From the NCBI GenBank assembly GCA_002394205.1, contig DGTC01000004.1:680-39649 (forward strand): a stretch of 38,970 nt of DNA, in the 5' to 3' direction. The notes beneath the pieces are model-generated. The model was not told where the DNA came from and did not search any database. It worked only from the letters and a program-made list of their open reading frames with translations. Both the position numbers and the translations under genes were made by a program. This document shows, one piece after another, positions 16,855 to 24,105 of this stretch; position 1 is the first letter of the stretch; each line of letters starts with the position of its first letter. This DNA comes from Lachnospira sp. UBA4346 (GTDB lineage Bacteria > Bacillota > Clostridia > Lachnospirales > Lachnospiraceae).

Positions 16855-18618
16855 TTACTTTAAAATGTTCTTCACGCTTGCAACCATATGCGCAACGGTC
16901 ATTCCAAGTTCTTCTAACAATGCATCCGGATTGTAGCGGTCATAAAAGTTCTTCTTTAAACCATAATTTAAGACTTTCATATCACTTGCTCCATAGAAAG
17001 ATGCAATTCTTTGACCGAAACCACCGTCAACAATACCATCTTCTAATGTCACAACAAGTTTATGGTCTGCTTCTAATCCCTTTAATGTTTCTCCATCCAG
17101 TTCTGATGCATTTCTTGGATTAATAAGGGTAATATCATGTCCGAGTTCCTTCTTTAGTCCTTCCGCTAAGGCTTCACCCTTTGCATAAAAATCTCCGAGT
17201 GCAAGGACTGCAACTTCTGAACCTTTTACTGCACACTGATACTTTGTCACATCACCAAGTTCTGCAAATGTCTGATTTTCAATCACAGCTCCACCAGGAA
17301 TAAGAATAAGTACCGGTCTATCTTTCTGGTCAATGGACTGCTCTAACATGGCAAGATATTCTTCCCTGCATGTTGGTGCAAGCACAAGTAAGTTTGGAAT
17401 ATGAGAGAAAATTGAAATCCCAAAAATCCCCAAATGGCTCACATCTGTAAGACCATCAAAGTTTGTATAATTAATAACAAATGTTACCGGCAAATTGTTG
17501 ATACATACATCATGTGAAATCTGGTCATATACTCTCTGCAAAAATGTCATATTCGTAAGTACCACCGGTTTTGCACCGCGCTTTGCTGCACCTGCTGCCA
17601 TCGCTACCGCCTGTTCTTCTGCAATTCCTACATCAATATACTGATTGCCCAATGCATCACGCTCAGCACGTGGCAATGCAAATGAAGTTGGCATCGCCGG
17701 TGTAATTAAAAGTACATCTTTATCTGCATTTGCCTTCTTTAATAAATATTCTCCTGTAATCGAAGTATAATCTTCGCCAAAAGAAATTGTAGGAACACCT
17801 GTCTCACGATTAAATGGAACTGCCCAATGCCATGCTTCACGATTCTCTTCTGCAAGTTTGTAGCCTTTTCCCTTTTGTGTATGAATATGCACGACGATTG
17901 GGTGATCAACATCCTTTACTTTTTCAAATACCTGAATCATTGCCTGAATATCATTTGCATTTTCTTCATAAATATAATCCAAACCAAAAGCCTTAAAAAT
18001 GTTATTTTCAGCCTGTCCATTGGTACGTCTTAATTCTGCAAGATTCTCATAAACACCACCGTGATTTTCTGAGATTGACTGTTCATTATCATTCAGGACA
18101 ATAATCAGGTTGGAGTTGATTTCAGAACCGGCAACATCAAGTCCTTCAAATGCCATTCCACCTGAGAGCGAACCATCCCCGATAATTGCAACAATATTTT
18201 CCTTGCCGCCCTTCATATCTCTGGCTCTTGCAAGACCTGTTACAAGCGAAATAGATGTTGATGTATGCCCAATATTAAAGAAGTCATGTTCTGATTCCTC
18301 CGGATTGGTATAACCGCTGTCCTCTGAAAAATGTGCATCATCTATATACCCTGCCTTACGGCCTGTCAGCATCTTATGGGTGTATGCCTGATGAGATACA
18401 TCATAAACAAATTTATCCTCTGGTGAGTTGAACACATAATGCATTGCAATTTCTGTCTCAACCATTCCAAAATTTGAGCCAAAATGCCCACCAATCTTTG
18501 TCAGTCGGTTAAACAACGCCTCTCTTACATCGACTGCTAATGTTTCTAACTGCTCATTTGTTAATTTTTTCACATCTTCCGGAGCGTTAATTGTATTTAA
18601 TACTTCGTACATTTTCAT
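16855..18618 (-). CDS. Divergent DXS-family (1-deoxy-D-xylulose-5-phosphate synthase-like) thiamine-diphosphate enzyme
   Basis: 587 residues from the ATG at 18618 (AAAGG five bases upstream; ATGs at 18612 and 18636 are alternatives). The DXS fold is clear: YDVSHQAYTHKMLTGRK, GHTSTSIS, the ThDP motif GDGSLSGGMAFEGLD to VLNDNEQSIS, then DVGIAEEQAVAMAAG and MTFLQRVYDQ in the transketolase-like domain. But key positions differ: AEQHA of true DXS reads AEEQA, and the loop equivalent to E. coli R420/D427 (DRAG...GADG) reads NYTN...GLTD, while the His after it is kept. ThDP use and the catalytic Glu look intact, so it is an enzyme, but the phosphate-binding Arg is lost and the substrate may not be glyceraldehyde 3-phosphate. 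It stands alone with its own terminator. Confidence 0.8.
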   Translation of the reverse strand: MKMYEVLNTINAPEDVKKLTNEQLETLAVDVREALFNRLTKIGGHFGSNFGMVETEIAMHYVFNSPEDKFVYDVSHQAYTHKMLTGRKAGYIDDAHFSEDSGYTNPEESEHDFFNIGHTSTSISLVTGLARARDMKGGKENIVAIIGDGSLSGGMAFEGLDVAGSEINSNLIIVLNDNEQSISENHGGVYENLAELRRTNGQAENNIFKAFGLDYIYEENANDIQAMIQVFEKVKDVDHPIVVHIHTQKGKGYKLAEENREAWHWAVPFNRETGVPTISFGEDYTSITGEYLLKKANADKDVLLITPAMPTSFALPRAERDALGNQYIDVGIAEEQAVAMAAGAAKRGAKPVVLTNMTFLQRVYDQISHDVCINNLPVTFVINYTNFDGLTDVSHLGIFGISIFSHIPNLLVLAPTCREEYLAMLEQSIDQKDRPVLILIPGGAVIENQTFAELGDVTKYQCAVKGSEVAVLALGDFYAKGEALAEGLKKELGHDITLINPRNASELDGETLKGLEADHKLVVTLEDGIVDGGFGQRIASFYGASDMKVLNYGLKKNFYDRYNPDALLEELGMTVAHMVASVKNILK

Positions 18619-18832
18619 TTCATCCTTTCTTTTCATTCAAATCATTTCATAAATATATTGCAATTTCCAACATCGTACTCTTACAACCATTTTTATATTC
18701 TGTAAAAGAAAGCAAAATATCAATAAAATATTTACATTCTTACGATTTTAGTATAAATACAAATATTCTCCACGTCCAATAGTTATATTTTATAACCAGT
18801 TATTCCTATAAAGAATACAAATATCCTTATAA

Positions 18833-19276
18833 TTACATTTTTATTGTTTCAATAACGGCCATCATTGCGCGACGTTCGCATACAGCTTCTTCCAGATGAA
18901 ACACCCCAAAAACATGCCCTGTCCCTTCTGCATAGACCTTCTTCATCACCGGATATCCCGGCATCGCCAATGCTTCTTTTGCTAATTCCGTTCCTGTCTC
19001 AAATACCGCTTTGCCATAATAGCGTATAAACTGTTTTCCTTCTCCCATTAAGCCTGTGATTTCCACATATGGGTTCTCCTGCATCTGGCGATAGACTTCT
19101 TTCATCTCTCCCACACCAAAATAATTGATTTCATCTTTTAACATATGAAAACTAATCGGTCTGGATTTTGGTCTATTCCCATCAATTGTTGTAAGAAAAA
19201 AGGTTCCCGACTGCTGCACACATTCGTCTAACCAATCATTAATTTTCTGTGCATTTGTACGATTATCATTCTGCAT
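18833..19276 (-). CDS. Pyridoxamine-phosphate-oxidase-like flavoprotein
   Basis: 147 residues, one split-barrel flavin-binding domain: GTFFLTTIDGNRPKSRPISF near residues 24-43, INYFGVGEMKEVYRQMQENPYVEI, GKQFIRYYGKAVF, and GHVFGVFHLEEA at the end. Such small proteins bind FMN and often act as general reductases; the substrate is unknown. It lies 18 nt after the GNAT gene, with AGAAGGAG upstream of its ATG, so the two form an operon under the attenuator-like leader. Confidence 0.85.
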   Translation of the reverse strand: MQNDNRTNAQKINDWLDECVQQSGTFFLTTIDGNRPKSRPISFHMLKDEINYFGVGEMKEVYRQMQENPYVEITGLMGEGKQFIRYYGKAVFETGTELAKEALAMPGYPVMKKVYAEGTGHVFGVFHLEEAVCERRAMMAVIETIKM

Positions 19277-19294
19277 AAATTACGCTCCTTCTCT

Positions 19295-19792
19295 TTATCT
19301 GCTTATATATTTTTCAAAACGGAAATATTCTTCACCTGCATGCTCCGGATCATTCTCGAAATGATGTGCATGAAAGAATTCTACTGCTTGAAATCCGCAC
19401 ACATTTATATAAAAATGTATATTTCGTTTCCACGAATACGGTGTAAATGTCTCCCATTTGGTTATTTTCGGATTACTAGCTTCAATTAACTTCCAGATTG
19501 TTTTACCGATTCCCTGTCCCTGCATTCCTACCTTGACATAAAGAAACTCCAAATATCCAACCGTATCTTGCTTATCAAAATCAAGAATAACTCCACCAAC
19601 CATCTGATTATCCTTCATTACTTTCATCGCTTTAGAACTTTTTTTATGCAAAGATTCCATAATATGTGCTTTGGGAAGTGCCTCCTCATAGGAATCTCCC
19701 TCTAACTCTGCTCCCACCTGAAATGCCTGCTGCATATCCGCAACAAATGCCGAAACATCTATTTCTTCTAATTCTTCCAACTGTAGCTGCAT
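19295..19792 (-). CDS. GNAT-family N-acetyltransferase
   Basis: 165 residues of GNAT fold. The acetyl-CoA-binding stretch is visible as YLEFLYVKVGMQGQGIGKTIW (about residues 90-110; Q-x-x-G-x-G/A pattern), preceded by a beta strand GGVILDFD. The substrate is unknown. First gene of a two-gene unit; AGGAGG lies 11 bases before the ATG at 19792. Confidence 0.82.
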   Translation of the reverse strand: MQLQLEELEEIDVSAFVADMQQAFQVGAELEGDSYEEALPKAHIMESLHKKSSKAMKVMKDNQMVGGVILDFDKQDTVGYLEFLYVKVGMQGQGIGKTIWKLIEASNPKITKWETFTPYSWKRNIHFYINVCGFQAVEFFHAHHFENDPEHAGEEYFRFEKYISR

Positions 19793-19858
19793 GATTCTTC
19801 ACTCCTCCTATTTTCTCGTTTATAATTTATAAGAATCCTCTTTTCATCTCTTATAAAT

Positions 19859-19949
19859 GGAAAAAGAACCAGACAAGGTGTCAGGCATCTCAACCTGCAT
19901 CTTCTCCGGTCCTTGATTTCTAACTGAATCGGTACCTCCGATGAACTTA
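19859..19949 (-). ncRNA. Structured leader with terminator upstream of the GNAT operon (possible riboswitch)
   Basis: From a transcript start near 19948 the RNA forms a hairpin AUCGG/CCGAU (19942-19928) with loop AGGUA, a short linker, then a larger hairpin with outer arms AAGGACC (19914-19908) and GGUUCUU (19870-19864), inner arms CAGG/CCUG, and a UUCUUUUUCC tail: an intrinsic terminator about 70 bases before the coding start. The first loop (AGGU) can pair with ACCU in the terminator's 3' arm, which would give an antiterminator. It fits a small transcriptional switch; I do not recognise the class. Confidence 0.5.
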
Positions 19950-19955
19950 TAACTA

Positions 19956-19984
19956 AAAATAACAATAAACTGATATTTTGTCAA
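19956..19984 (-). promoter_or_regulatory. Promoter of the GNAT/split-barrel operon
   Basis: In the minus direction TTGACA (19984-19979), 17-base spacer, TATTTT (19961-19956). Confidence 0.65.
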
Positions 19985-20013
19985 GGTGTAAACACAAAAC
20001 CTCTTCCTCCATA

Positions 20014-20184
20014 CTAAGCCTTATTTTCATGAAGAGCAGAAAGCCATGCAATTGCCAATTCCGGCCATATTGCCACTTCTTTAACCGCTGCTCCTGTAAC
20101 AGTGCTTTGCATCATTTTATCGGATTGTACTTTATCAATTCCCGCAAATTGCTGAAACAATTGTTTCTTAAGCAAAATGAACTC
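20014..20184 (-). pseudogene. C-terminal remnant of an unidentified protein
   Basis: A minus-strand frame of 56 codons ending at TAG (20014) reads like real protein (FQQFAGIDKVQSD, then VKEVAIWPELAIAWLSALHE) but has no start; upstream the same frame meets stops after PPAGFMG and NLCQ. It looks like the tail of a decayed gene. I do not recognise the family. Confidence 0.35.
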
Positions 20185-20268
20185 TTATTGGCATAAATTG
20201 TTGCTGCTCCCTTTTTACCCCATAAAGCCAGCCGGGGGCTGCTCATTTTCCAATACACGATACGCATA

Positions 20269-20529
20269 TTGCGTATGACTATTATTCGAAAATATTCTAA
20301 ACAATTAGCATCTCCCGTACAGGCATTGTTTAAAATCAATACACCTGACGCAACCATATACGCAGATGCATTTACTTCTTTTCAGATTTACTATATGACC
20401 CATGATGTTAATACGCAAAACGGTATCGAATTTTTCAATGAAACCATTATATCTAGCTTTTTAGCACTGCTTAATCTGGAAAATGACCAAGATTTATGCC
20501 AGTTATTGTTGAATAAAGTTACGCAATAA
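20269..20529 (+). pseudogene. Orphan fragment, possibly the C-terminal half of a TetR-type regulator
   Basis: Plus-strand frame of 86 codons without ribosome binding site, starting TTG (an ATG is at 20275). From residue about 27 it has amphipathic helical sequence with good composition (DAFTSFQIYYMTHDVNTQNG; FFNETIISSFLALLNLE), as in C-terminal ligand domains of TetR regulators, but no DNA-binding domain lies upstream. Family assignment is a guess. It overlaps the end of the macrodomain fragment by a few bases. Confidence 0.3.
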
Positions 20530-20740
20530 AATAGGCCTGCTTATAGGCTCTGACTGCCTCCACGGCAACTTTGGCTGCCAATTCATTTGGATAATGAAAC
20601 TCTCCTGTGGAAATGCAGCAAAAGGCGATACTGCCAACGCCATTTTCATCTGCAAGTGCAAGGCACGAACGGTAACACGACGCTAGAAGTTCTCTGTCCT
20701 GTCTTGTCACATTGCCATAAATAATCGGTCCTACCGTGTG
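20519..20740 (-). pseudogene. Macrodomain fragment, duplicate of the neighbouring gene's C-terminal part
   Basis: Starts abruptly at HTVGPIIYGNVT and continues through LLASCYRSCLALADENGVGSI, CISTGEFHYPN and AVEAVRAYK, all closely matching the intact macrodomain gene at 20960-21733, then diverges (QAYFIA) and stops. It lacks the N-terminal ADP-ribose and zinc-binding part, so it cannot be functional. Its 5' edge abuts a primase fragment. Confidence 0.8.
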
Positions 20741-20834
20741 ATGAAATCCTTAGAATCATGCGATTTCTGTTTTCCTGTTTTAAGGTTGATAGTTCCGTCT
20801 GGTGTATTAAGTAAAACTCATTGGCATCTAAAGA
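20740..20834 (-). pseudogene. Fragment of a phage/plasmid-type primase (D5_N region)
   Basis: About 32 codons in two frames: SLDANEFYL, then, after loss of one base in an A run near 20808, NTPDGTINLKTGK and HDSKDFIT. The pattern L-x-N-T-P-x-G-x-x-D/N-L-x-T-G followed by H-D-x-x-D-x-I-T is characteristic of D5/P4-type primase-helicases of phages and integrative elements. A tiny remnant, but a clear mark of a former mobile element. Confidence 0.65.
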
Positions 20835-20926
20835 TACATATCTCTGATTCCATACTTCTTTGCAAAGTCAGAAAAGTACAGATTAAATCTTTCTCTGCTG
20901 TAGGAGAATCCAGCTGCTGTTGACAG
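20834..20926 (-). pseudogene. Sirtuin (SirTM-type) fragment
   Basis: 31 codons reading LSTAAGFSYSRERFN then LYFSDFAKKYGIRDMY, aligning without gaps to residues about 41-70 of the intact sirtuin at 25301-26221 (MSTAAGFVYTGDRFK, YFSDFEEKYGFHDMY). It lies 33 bases after the macrodomain stop, where a macrodomain-sirtuin operon would have its sirtuin gene; both the N-terminus and the rest are deleted. Confidence 0.75.
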
Positions 20927-20959
20927 TCATTCATCGGATGATTAGCTCTACGTTTTCTC

Positions 20960-21733
20960 TTATCTAAGAAGTTCACTGTATATCTCCAAATCAATATCCT
21001 TAAATACATTGAATACCACATCAATCTTGCTGCCTGTTTCCGCCTTATAATCTCTTACTGTCTGAACTGCTACTTCTGCAGCCTGGTCATTTGGATAATG
21101 GAACTCTCCCGTTGAGATACAGCAAAATGCGATACTGTCTACACCATTCTCATCTGCTATCTCAAGACAAGATCTATAGCAGGATGCCAGCAGTTGCTCA
21201 TCTTTTCCTGTTACATTGCCATAGATAATCGGTCCCACCGTATGAATGACATACGCACTCGGAAGATTGTAAGCAGGTGTAATCTTTGCTTTTCCTGTTG
21301 GCTCTTCATGCCCCTGTTTTACCATAATATCCTTACAAGCTCTGCGAAGCTGAATACCTGCAAATGTATGGATACAGTTATCAATACACTTATGATTTGG
21401 ATAGAAGCATCCAAGCATCTGTGAATTTGCTGCATTTACGATTGCTCCAACCTTTAAAGAACTGATGTCTCCCTGCCAAAGATAGATACCATCTTCCACT
21501 GGTGTAAGATCCTTATAATCTGTGATTCCTTTCTGTCTGTTCTCTTCCTGCAAGTATTCATCTTGAATACGAAGGAATTCATCCGGTACATCCTTTGGCA
21601 TGCGTACATTAAAGAGTGATCGAAGTAACATCTTCTGCTCGCCACTTGTTTCCGGTACTACCAGATCCTTATATTTTTCTGTTTCATTTAATAAAAATCG
21701 AATTAAATACTGTCTTCTTTCTGCCTGTGTCAT
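20960..21733 (-). CDS. Zinc-type macrodomain protein, probable protein-ADP-ribose hydrolase
   Basis: 257 residues. An N-terminal helical region (1-75) is followed by a macrodomain: YLWQGDISSLKVGAIVNAANSQ (ADP-ribose-binding loop 1), MLGCFYPNHKCIDNCIHTFAG with the Cys/His/Cys set that holds zinc in the SirTM-associated class, GKAKITPAYNLPSAYVIHTVGP, and the second loop SIAFCCISTGEFHYPN. Known members reverse mono-ADP-ribosylation placed by SirTM sirtuins on lipoyl carrier proteins. Start at 21733 has GGAGG. The promoter is overlapped by two TGTAAY-N7-RTTACA palindromes, so it is probably repressed together with the YwnB-like and ferredoxin-flavin genes. Confidence 0.88.
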   Translation of the reverse strand: MTQAERRQYLIRFLLNETEKYKDLVVPETSGEQKMLLRSLFNVRMPKDVPDEFLRIQDEYLQEENRQKGITDYKDLTPVEDGIYLWQGDISSLKVGAIVNAANSQMLGCFYPNHKCIDNCIHTFAGIQLRRACKDIMVKQGHEEPTGKAKITPAYNLPSAYVIHTVGPIIYGNVTGKDEQLLASCYRSCLEIADENGVDSIAFCCISTGEFHYPNDQAAEVAVQTVRDYKAETGSKIDVVFNVFKDIDLEIYSELLR

Positions 21734-21767
21734 TTTGCTACCTCCATATCTAATCTATGCTTTTTGT

Positions 21768-21786
21768 TGTAATCATCTTTATTACA
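21768..21786. promoter_or_regulatory. Operator TGTAAT-N7-ATTACA downstream of the macrodomain promoter
   Basis: Perfect palindrome TGTAAT (21768-21773), 7 bases, ATTACA (21781-21786), lying just after the -10 at 21795-21790. Same design as at 24748-24766. Confidence 0.6.
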
Positions 21787-21789
21787 TTT

Positions 21790-21826
21790 AACATATCATC
21801 TCATTGATGTAACGTCAATAGTTACA
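21790..21826 (-). promoter_or_regulatory. Macrodomain promoter with operator over the -35
   Basis: Minus direction TTGACG (21818-21813), 17-base spacer, TATGTT (21795-21790). The palindrome TGTAAC (21808-21813), 7 bases, GTTACA (21821-21826) covers the -35 box, as a repressor site would. Confidence 0.65.
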
Positions 21827-21889
21827 GTAAAATTGTTTATAAAAATTTCCCTCACAAAGTTTTCAGCTCTGTAAGGGACTGATTTCTGC

Positions 21890-22543
21890 TTACTTATTAT
21901 TTTCAAATGGATTACGTGGTGCTTCCTCAAAAAATTCTGTCTTATATGGTACTGCAAAATCATTATCGAAACACGTATGCTCAATCGGAAATCTTTTCCC
22001 TGACATGATTGGATTCGGCTTAAAATCCTTTGCCGGATAACCAATATACAACATACAAAGGATCTCATAGTTCTCTGGTATATTTAACAGCTTACGAGCC
22101 TTATCCTTATCAAAGTAGCTGATCCACACCGTTCCAAGGTCAATACTTGCAGCTTCAAGCATCATATGTGTTGCAACAATTGTAGCATCTGTAGAACCAC
22201 TTGCTTCTCCCGATTGCGGATGCTTCCAGCACACATCTTTATCGTAGCAGACCATAAGAACCAGCGGTGCTCCATAATAATAGACATTATTCTTGTGATC
22301 CTTGGTATCACATTCTTCGGTAAGCTCTACATATTTTTTATCATATCCAAACGTACAGAATTCTCTTACTTTATCCAGCTGCTCCGGCTGGTTCAACACA
22401 AGCACTCTCTGTGGCTGGTAGTCAACAGCGGTTGGACTCCAACGCCCTGCTTCAAGGATCAAATCTACCTTTTCCTTTTCTACTGGTCTCTGATCAAATT
22501 TTCTTACTGTAATTCTCTTCTTTGAAATATCTCTAAAATCCAT
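21890..22543 (-). CDS. Nitroreductase-family NAD(P)H:FMN oxidoreductase
   Basis: 217 residues from the ATG at 22543 (GAGAGG eight bases upstream; a GTG three codons earlier is less well placed). Nitroreductase fold: RITVRKFDQRPVEKEK (FMN-phosphate Arg region), AGRWSPTAVDYQPQRVLVL, STDATIVATHMMLEA, and LCMLYIGYPAKDFKPNP at the end. Binds FMN as a dimer; reduces nitro compounds, quinones or flavins. It begins 18 nt after the ribU stop, so it belongs to the ribU transcription unit, which originally had an FMN riboswitch. Confidence 0.88.
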   Translation of the reverse strand: MDFRDISKKRITVRKFDQRPVEKEKVDLILEAGRWSPTAVDYQPQRVLVLNQPEQLDKVREFCTFGYDKKYVELTEECDTKDHKNNVYYYGAPLVLMVCYDKDVCWKHPQSGEASGSTDATIVATHMMLEAASIDLGTVWISYFDKDKARKLLNIPENYEILCMLYIGYPAKDFKPNPIMSGKRFPIEHTCFDNDFAVPYKTEFFEEAPRNPFENNK

Positions 22544-22561
22544 CTTAGTCACCTCTCGTTT

Positions 22562-23183
22562 TTATCTGTTTAATTCCTTTAACAATGGCGATAACGATTT
22601 ATAAATTAACATCGTAACCACTGAAATAATTGCACCTTTCAAAATATTTGCCGGCAAAGCATTGAATAATACAACATCAAGCCTTGTTTTGATAAATGGA
22701 ATAAATGCTGTGAAAGCATTAATAAGCTGATCCATTGGCATAAATATCGTATACATTGGAAGTAATACAAAATAGTTTAGTATCGCAGCTGCAATACCAC
22801 AACATATGCTTCCTATAATACAGCCAAGCAATGCTCTCTTTTTCGTTTTTTGCTTCTTAATAAATCCAACCTGCCGGAACTACAAGTAATACGCCAATAC
22901 AGAAATTCGCAAATTCTCCGATACCGCCTGTATTTGAAGATAATAATCCCAGCAGATTCTTGATAAGCTCTATCATTAAGCCTTCAAGTGGTCCAAATGC
23001 AAATGCTCCAATCAAAGCTGGCAAGTCTGATAAATCAAACTTTGCAAAAGATGGTGATAATGGAATTGGAATCTCTATAAATGCCAATGCAAAAGATATC
23101 GCTGCGAGCATTGCTGTTGATGTAATTTTTCTGGTATTTAATTTTCTTTCTGTTTTATTTACAGAAATTTTCTGTGTTGTCAT
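22562..23183 (-). pseudogene. ribU: Riboflavin ECF transporter S component (RibU-like), frameshifted
   Basis: Two consecutive frames together give one RibU-like protein. The first (ATG 23183, AAAGGG upstream) covers ITSTAMLAAISFALAFIEIPIPL, FDLSDLPALIGAFAFGPLEG, IKNLLGLLSS and IGVLLVVPAG, then ends at TAA near 22859. The second frame continues with KKQKTKKRALLGC and two more membrane segments to 22562. The join needs a net one-base shift; four extra bases (TTGG near 22865) would explain it. RibU imports riboflavin with an EcfAAT module. As read, the gene is broken; programmed frameshifting or a sequence error cannot be excluded. Confidence 0.8.
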
Positions 23184-23245
23184 ATTCTTTCCCTTTCCGG
23201 GATAGCACAAACGCCCAATGATTCTTATGTTCATCGGGCGTCAAG

Positions 23246-23343
23246 CCTATCCTCTCTCATCCGGACTATACCGTCGGTATCGGAATTGCACCGATTCATC
23301 CTTTTCACAAAGGTTGCAGACTTTACTGCCGGTGAGGAATTTG
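23246..23343 (-). promoter_or_regulatory. FMN riboswitch (RFN element), 5' end missing
   Basis: In the minus direction the RFN signature runs AAATTCC...ACCGGCAGT, AGTCTGCAACC, ATCGGTGCAATTCCGAT, ACCGACGGTATAGTCCGGATG, then GAGAGGAT, about 60 nt before ribU. The matching 5' part (ATCYTTC-GGGGCAGGGTG), which forms stem P1 and the first arm of P2, is absent; its place is taken by the last codons of the YwnB-like gene. FMN sensing by the normal fold is therefore doubtful. Confidence 0.85.
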
Positions 23344-23344
23344 A

Positions 23345-23974
23345 TCACTTGCTTACAACTGAGATTCTTTCCTTGATATGGTTCCCGGATACGATCTCAT
23401 CGACAAGTGCGATTGCGTAATCTGCATAGCTAAGTGTACTCTCACCTTTACTATTTAAAGTAAAGTCCTCTCCTGCTAGTGTGTACTCACCGCTTCTTGC
23501 GCCATCCGCCTGAAAATCAGCTGCTGGTGAAATGTATGTCCACTTAAGATCCTTGCTGTCTCTAAGGAACTGCAGTGCCTCACCATGTGCATGTGAGATT
23601 GGAAGCCAATCTGTAGGGAAGTCTGCTCCCATATCAACAGTTACTGTTCTCTCAGGATTTACAAATAAGCTACCAGCTCCACCTACAACAACAAGACGAG
23701 TCTTTGTTCCTTCTACCAGTCCTGCGATGTGCTTCGCAGCTGCTGGGATAACTCCAACTGTTTCTGCTGTCCAGCCACCTGCTGCGTCTACTACTGCATC
23801 AAATCCTGCAAGATCTTTCTTTGTAATGTCAAATAAATCTTTCTGAACATAAGTGGTTGCTGCGGTGTTATTGTCACCCTTACCGAAAGCAGTTACTTCA
23901 ATTCCTCTGCCTGTTGCCTCTGCGATAACCTTGTTTGCTACTCTTCCGTTTGCTGCTACTACTGCTAATTTCAT
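23345..23974 (-). CDS. NAD(P)-binding oxidoreductase, YwnB-like (atypical short-chain dehydrogenase)
   Basis: 209 residues, a Rossmann fold beginning VVAANGRVANKVI, with DAVVDAAGGW, RLVVVGGAGSLF, ISHAHGEALQFL and WTYISPAADF, the pattern of YwnB/NmrA-type proteins that bind NAD(P) and may act as redox sensors or reductases. Start at 23974 has AAGGAGG. In Bacillus, YwnB is paired with the Rrf2 regulator YwnA; here an Rrf2 pseudogene lies nearby. Its promoter carries the shared TGTAAY operator twice. Confidence 0.82.
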   Translation of the reverse strand: MKLAVVAANGRVANKVIAEATGRGIEVTAFGKGDNNTAATTYVQKDLFDITKKDLAGFDAVVDAAGGWTAETVGVIPAAAKHIAGLVEGTKTRLVVVGGAGSLFVNPERTVTVDMGADFPTDWLPISHAHGEALQFLRDSKDLKWTYISPAADFQADGARSGEYTLAGEDFTLNSKGESTLSYADYAIALVDEIVSGNHIKERISVVSK

Positions 23975-24014
23975 GTGTTTGTCCTCCTTAAATACATTTG
24001 TTGTAATATTGCGT

Positions 24015-24036
24015 GTTACATCTTTGATGATGTAAC
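24015..24036. promoter_or_regulatory. Operator-like GTTACA-N10-TGTAAC over the YwnB-like -10
   Basis: GTTACATC (24015-24022) and GATGTAAC (24029-24036) are inverted arms; they touch the -10 (24040-24035) of the minus-strand promoter. Half-sites are the same as in the N7 palindromes. Confidence 0.5.
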
Positions 24037-24071
24037 TATATCACGTTATTGTTGTAATGTCAATAGTTACA
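24035..24071 (-). promoter_or_regulatory. Promoter of the YwnB-like gene with operator over the -35
   Basis: Minus direction TTGACA (24063-24058), 17-base spacer, TATAGT (24040-24035). The palindrome TGTAAT (24053-24058), 7 bases, GTTACA (24066-24071) covers the -35 box. Confidence 0.72.
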
Positions 24072-24105
24072 TCGAAATTATTTTAAAAAAACTGTAACGA
24101 CTATC

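Noticed and set aside
19922..19949. GGAGGTACCG as a T-box sequence
   Set aside because: Resembles the T-box core, but it folds in a local hairpin and is not the 5' arm of the terminator; no specifier stem is seen.
20818..21024. 68-codon minus-strand frame across the macrodomain stop
   Set aside because: Out of frame with the macrodomain and with the sirtuin and primase fragments that explain this DNA better.
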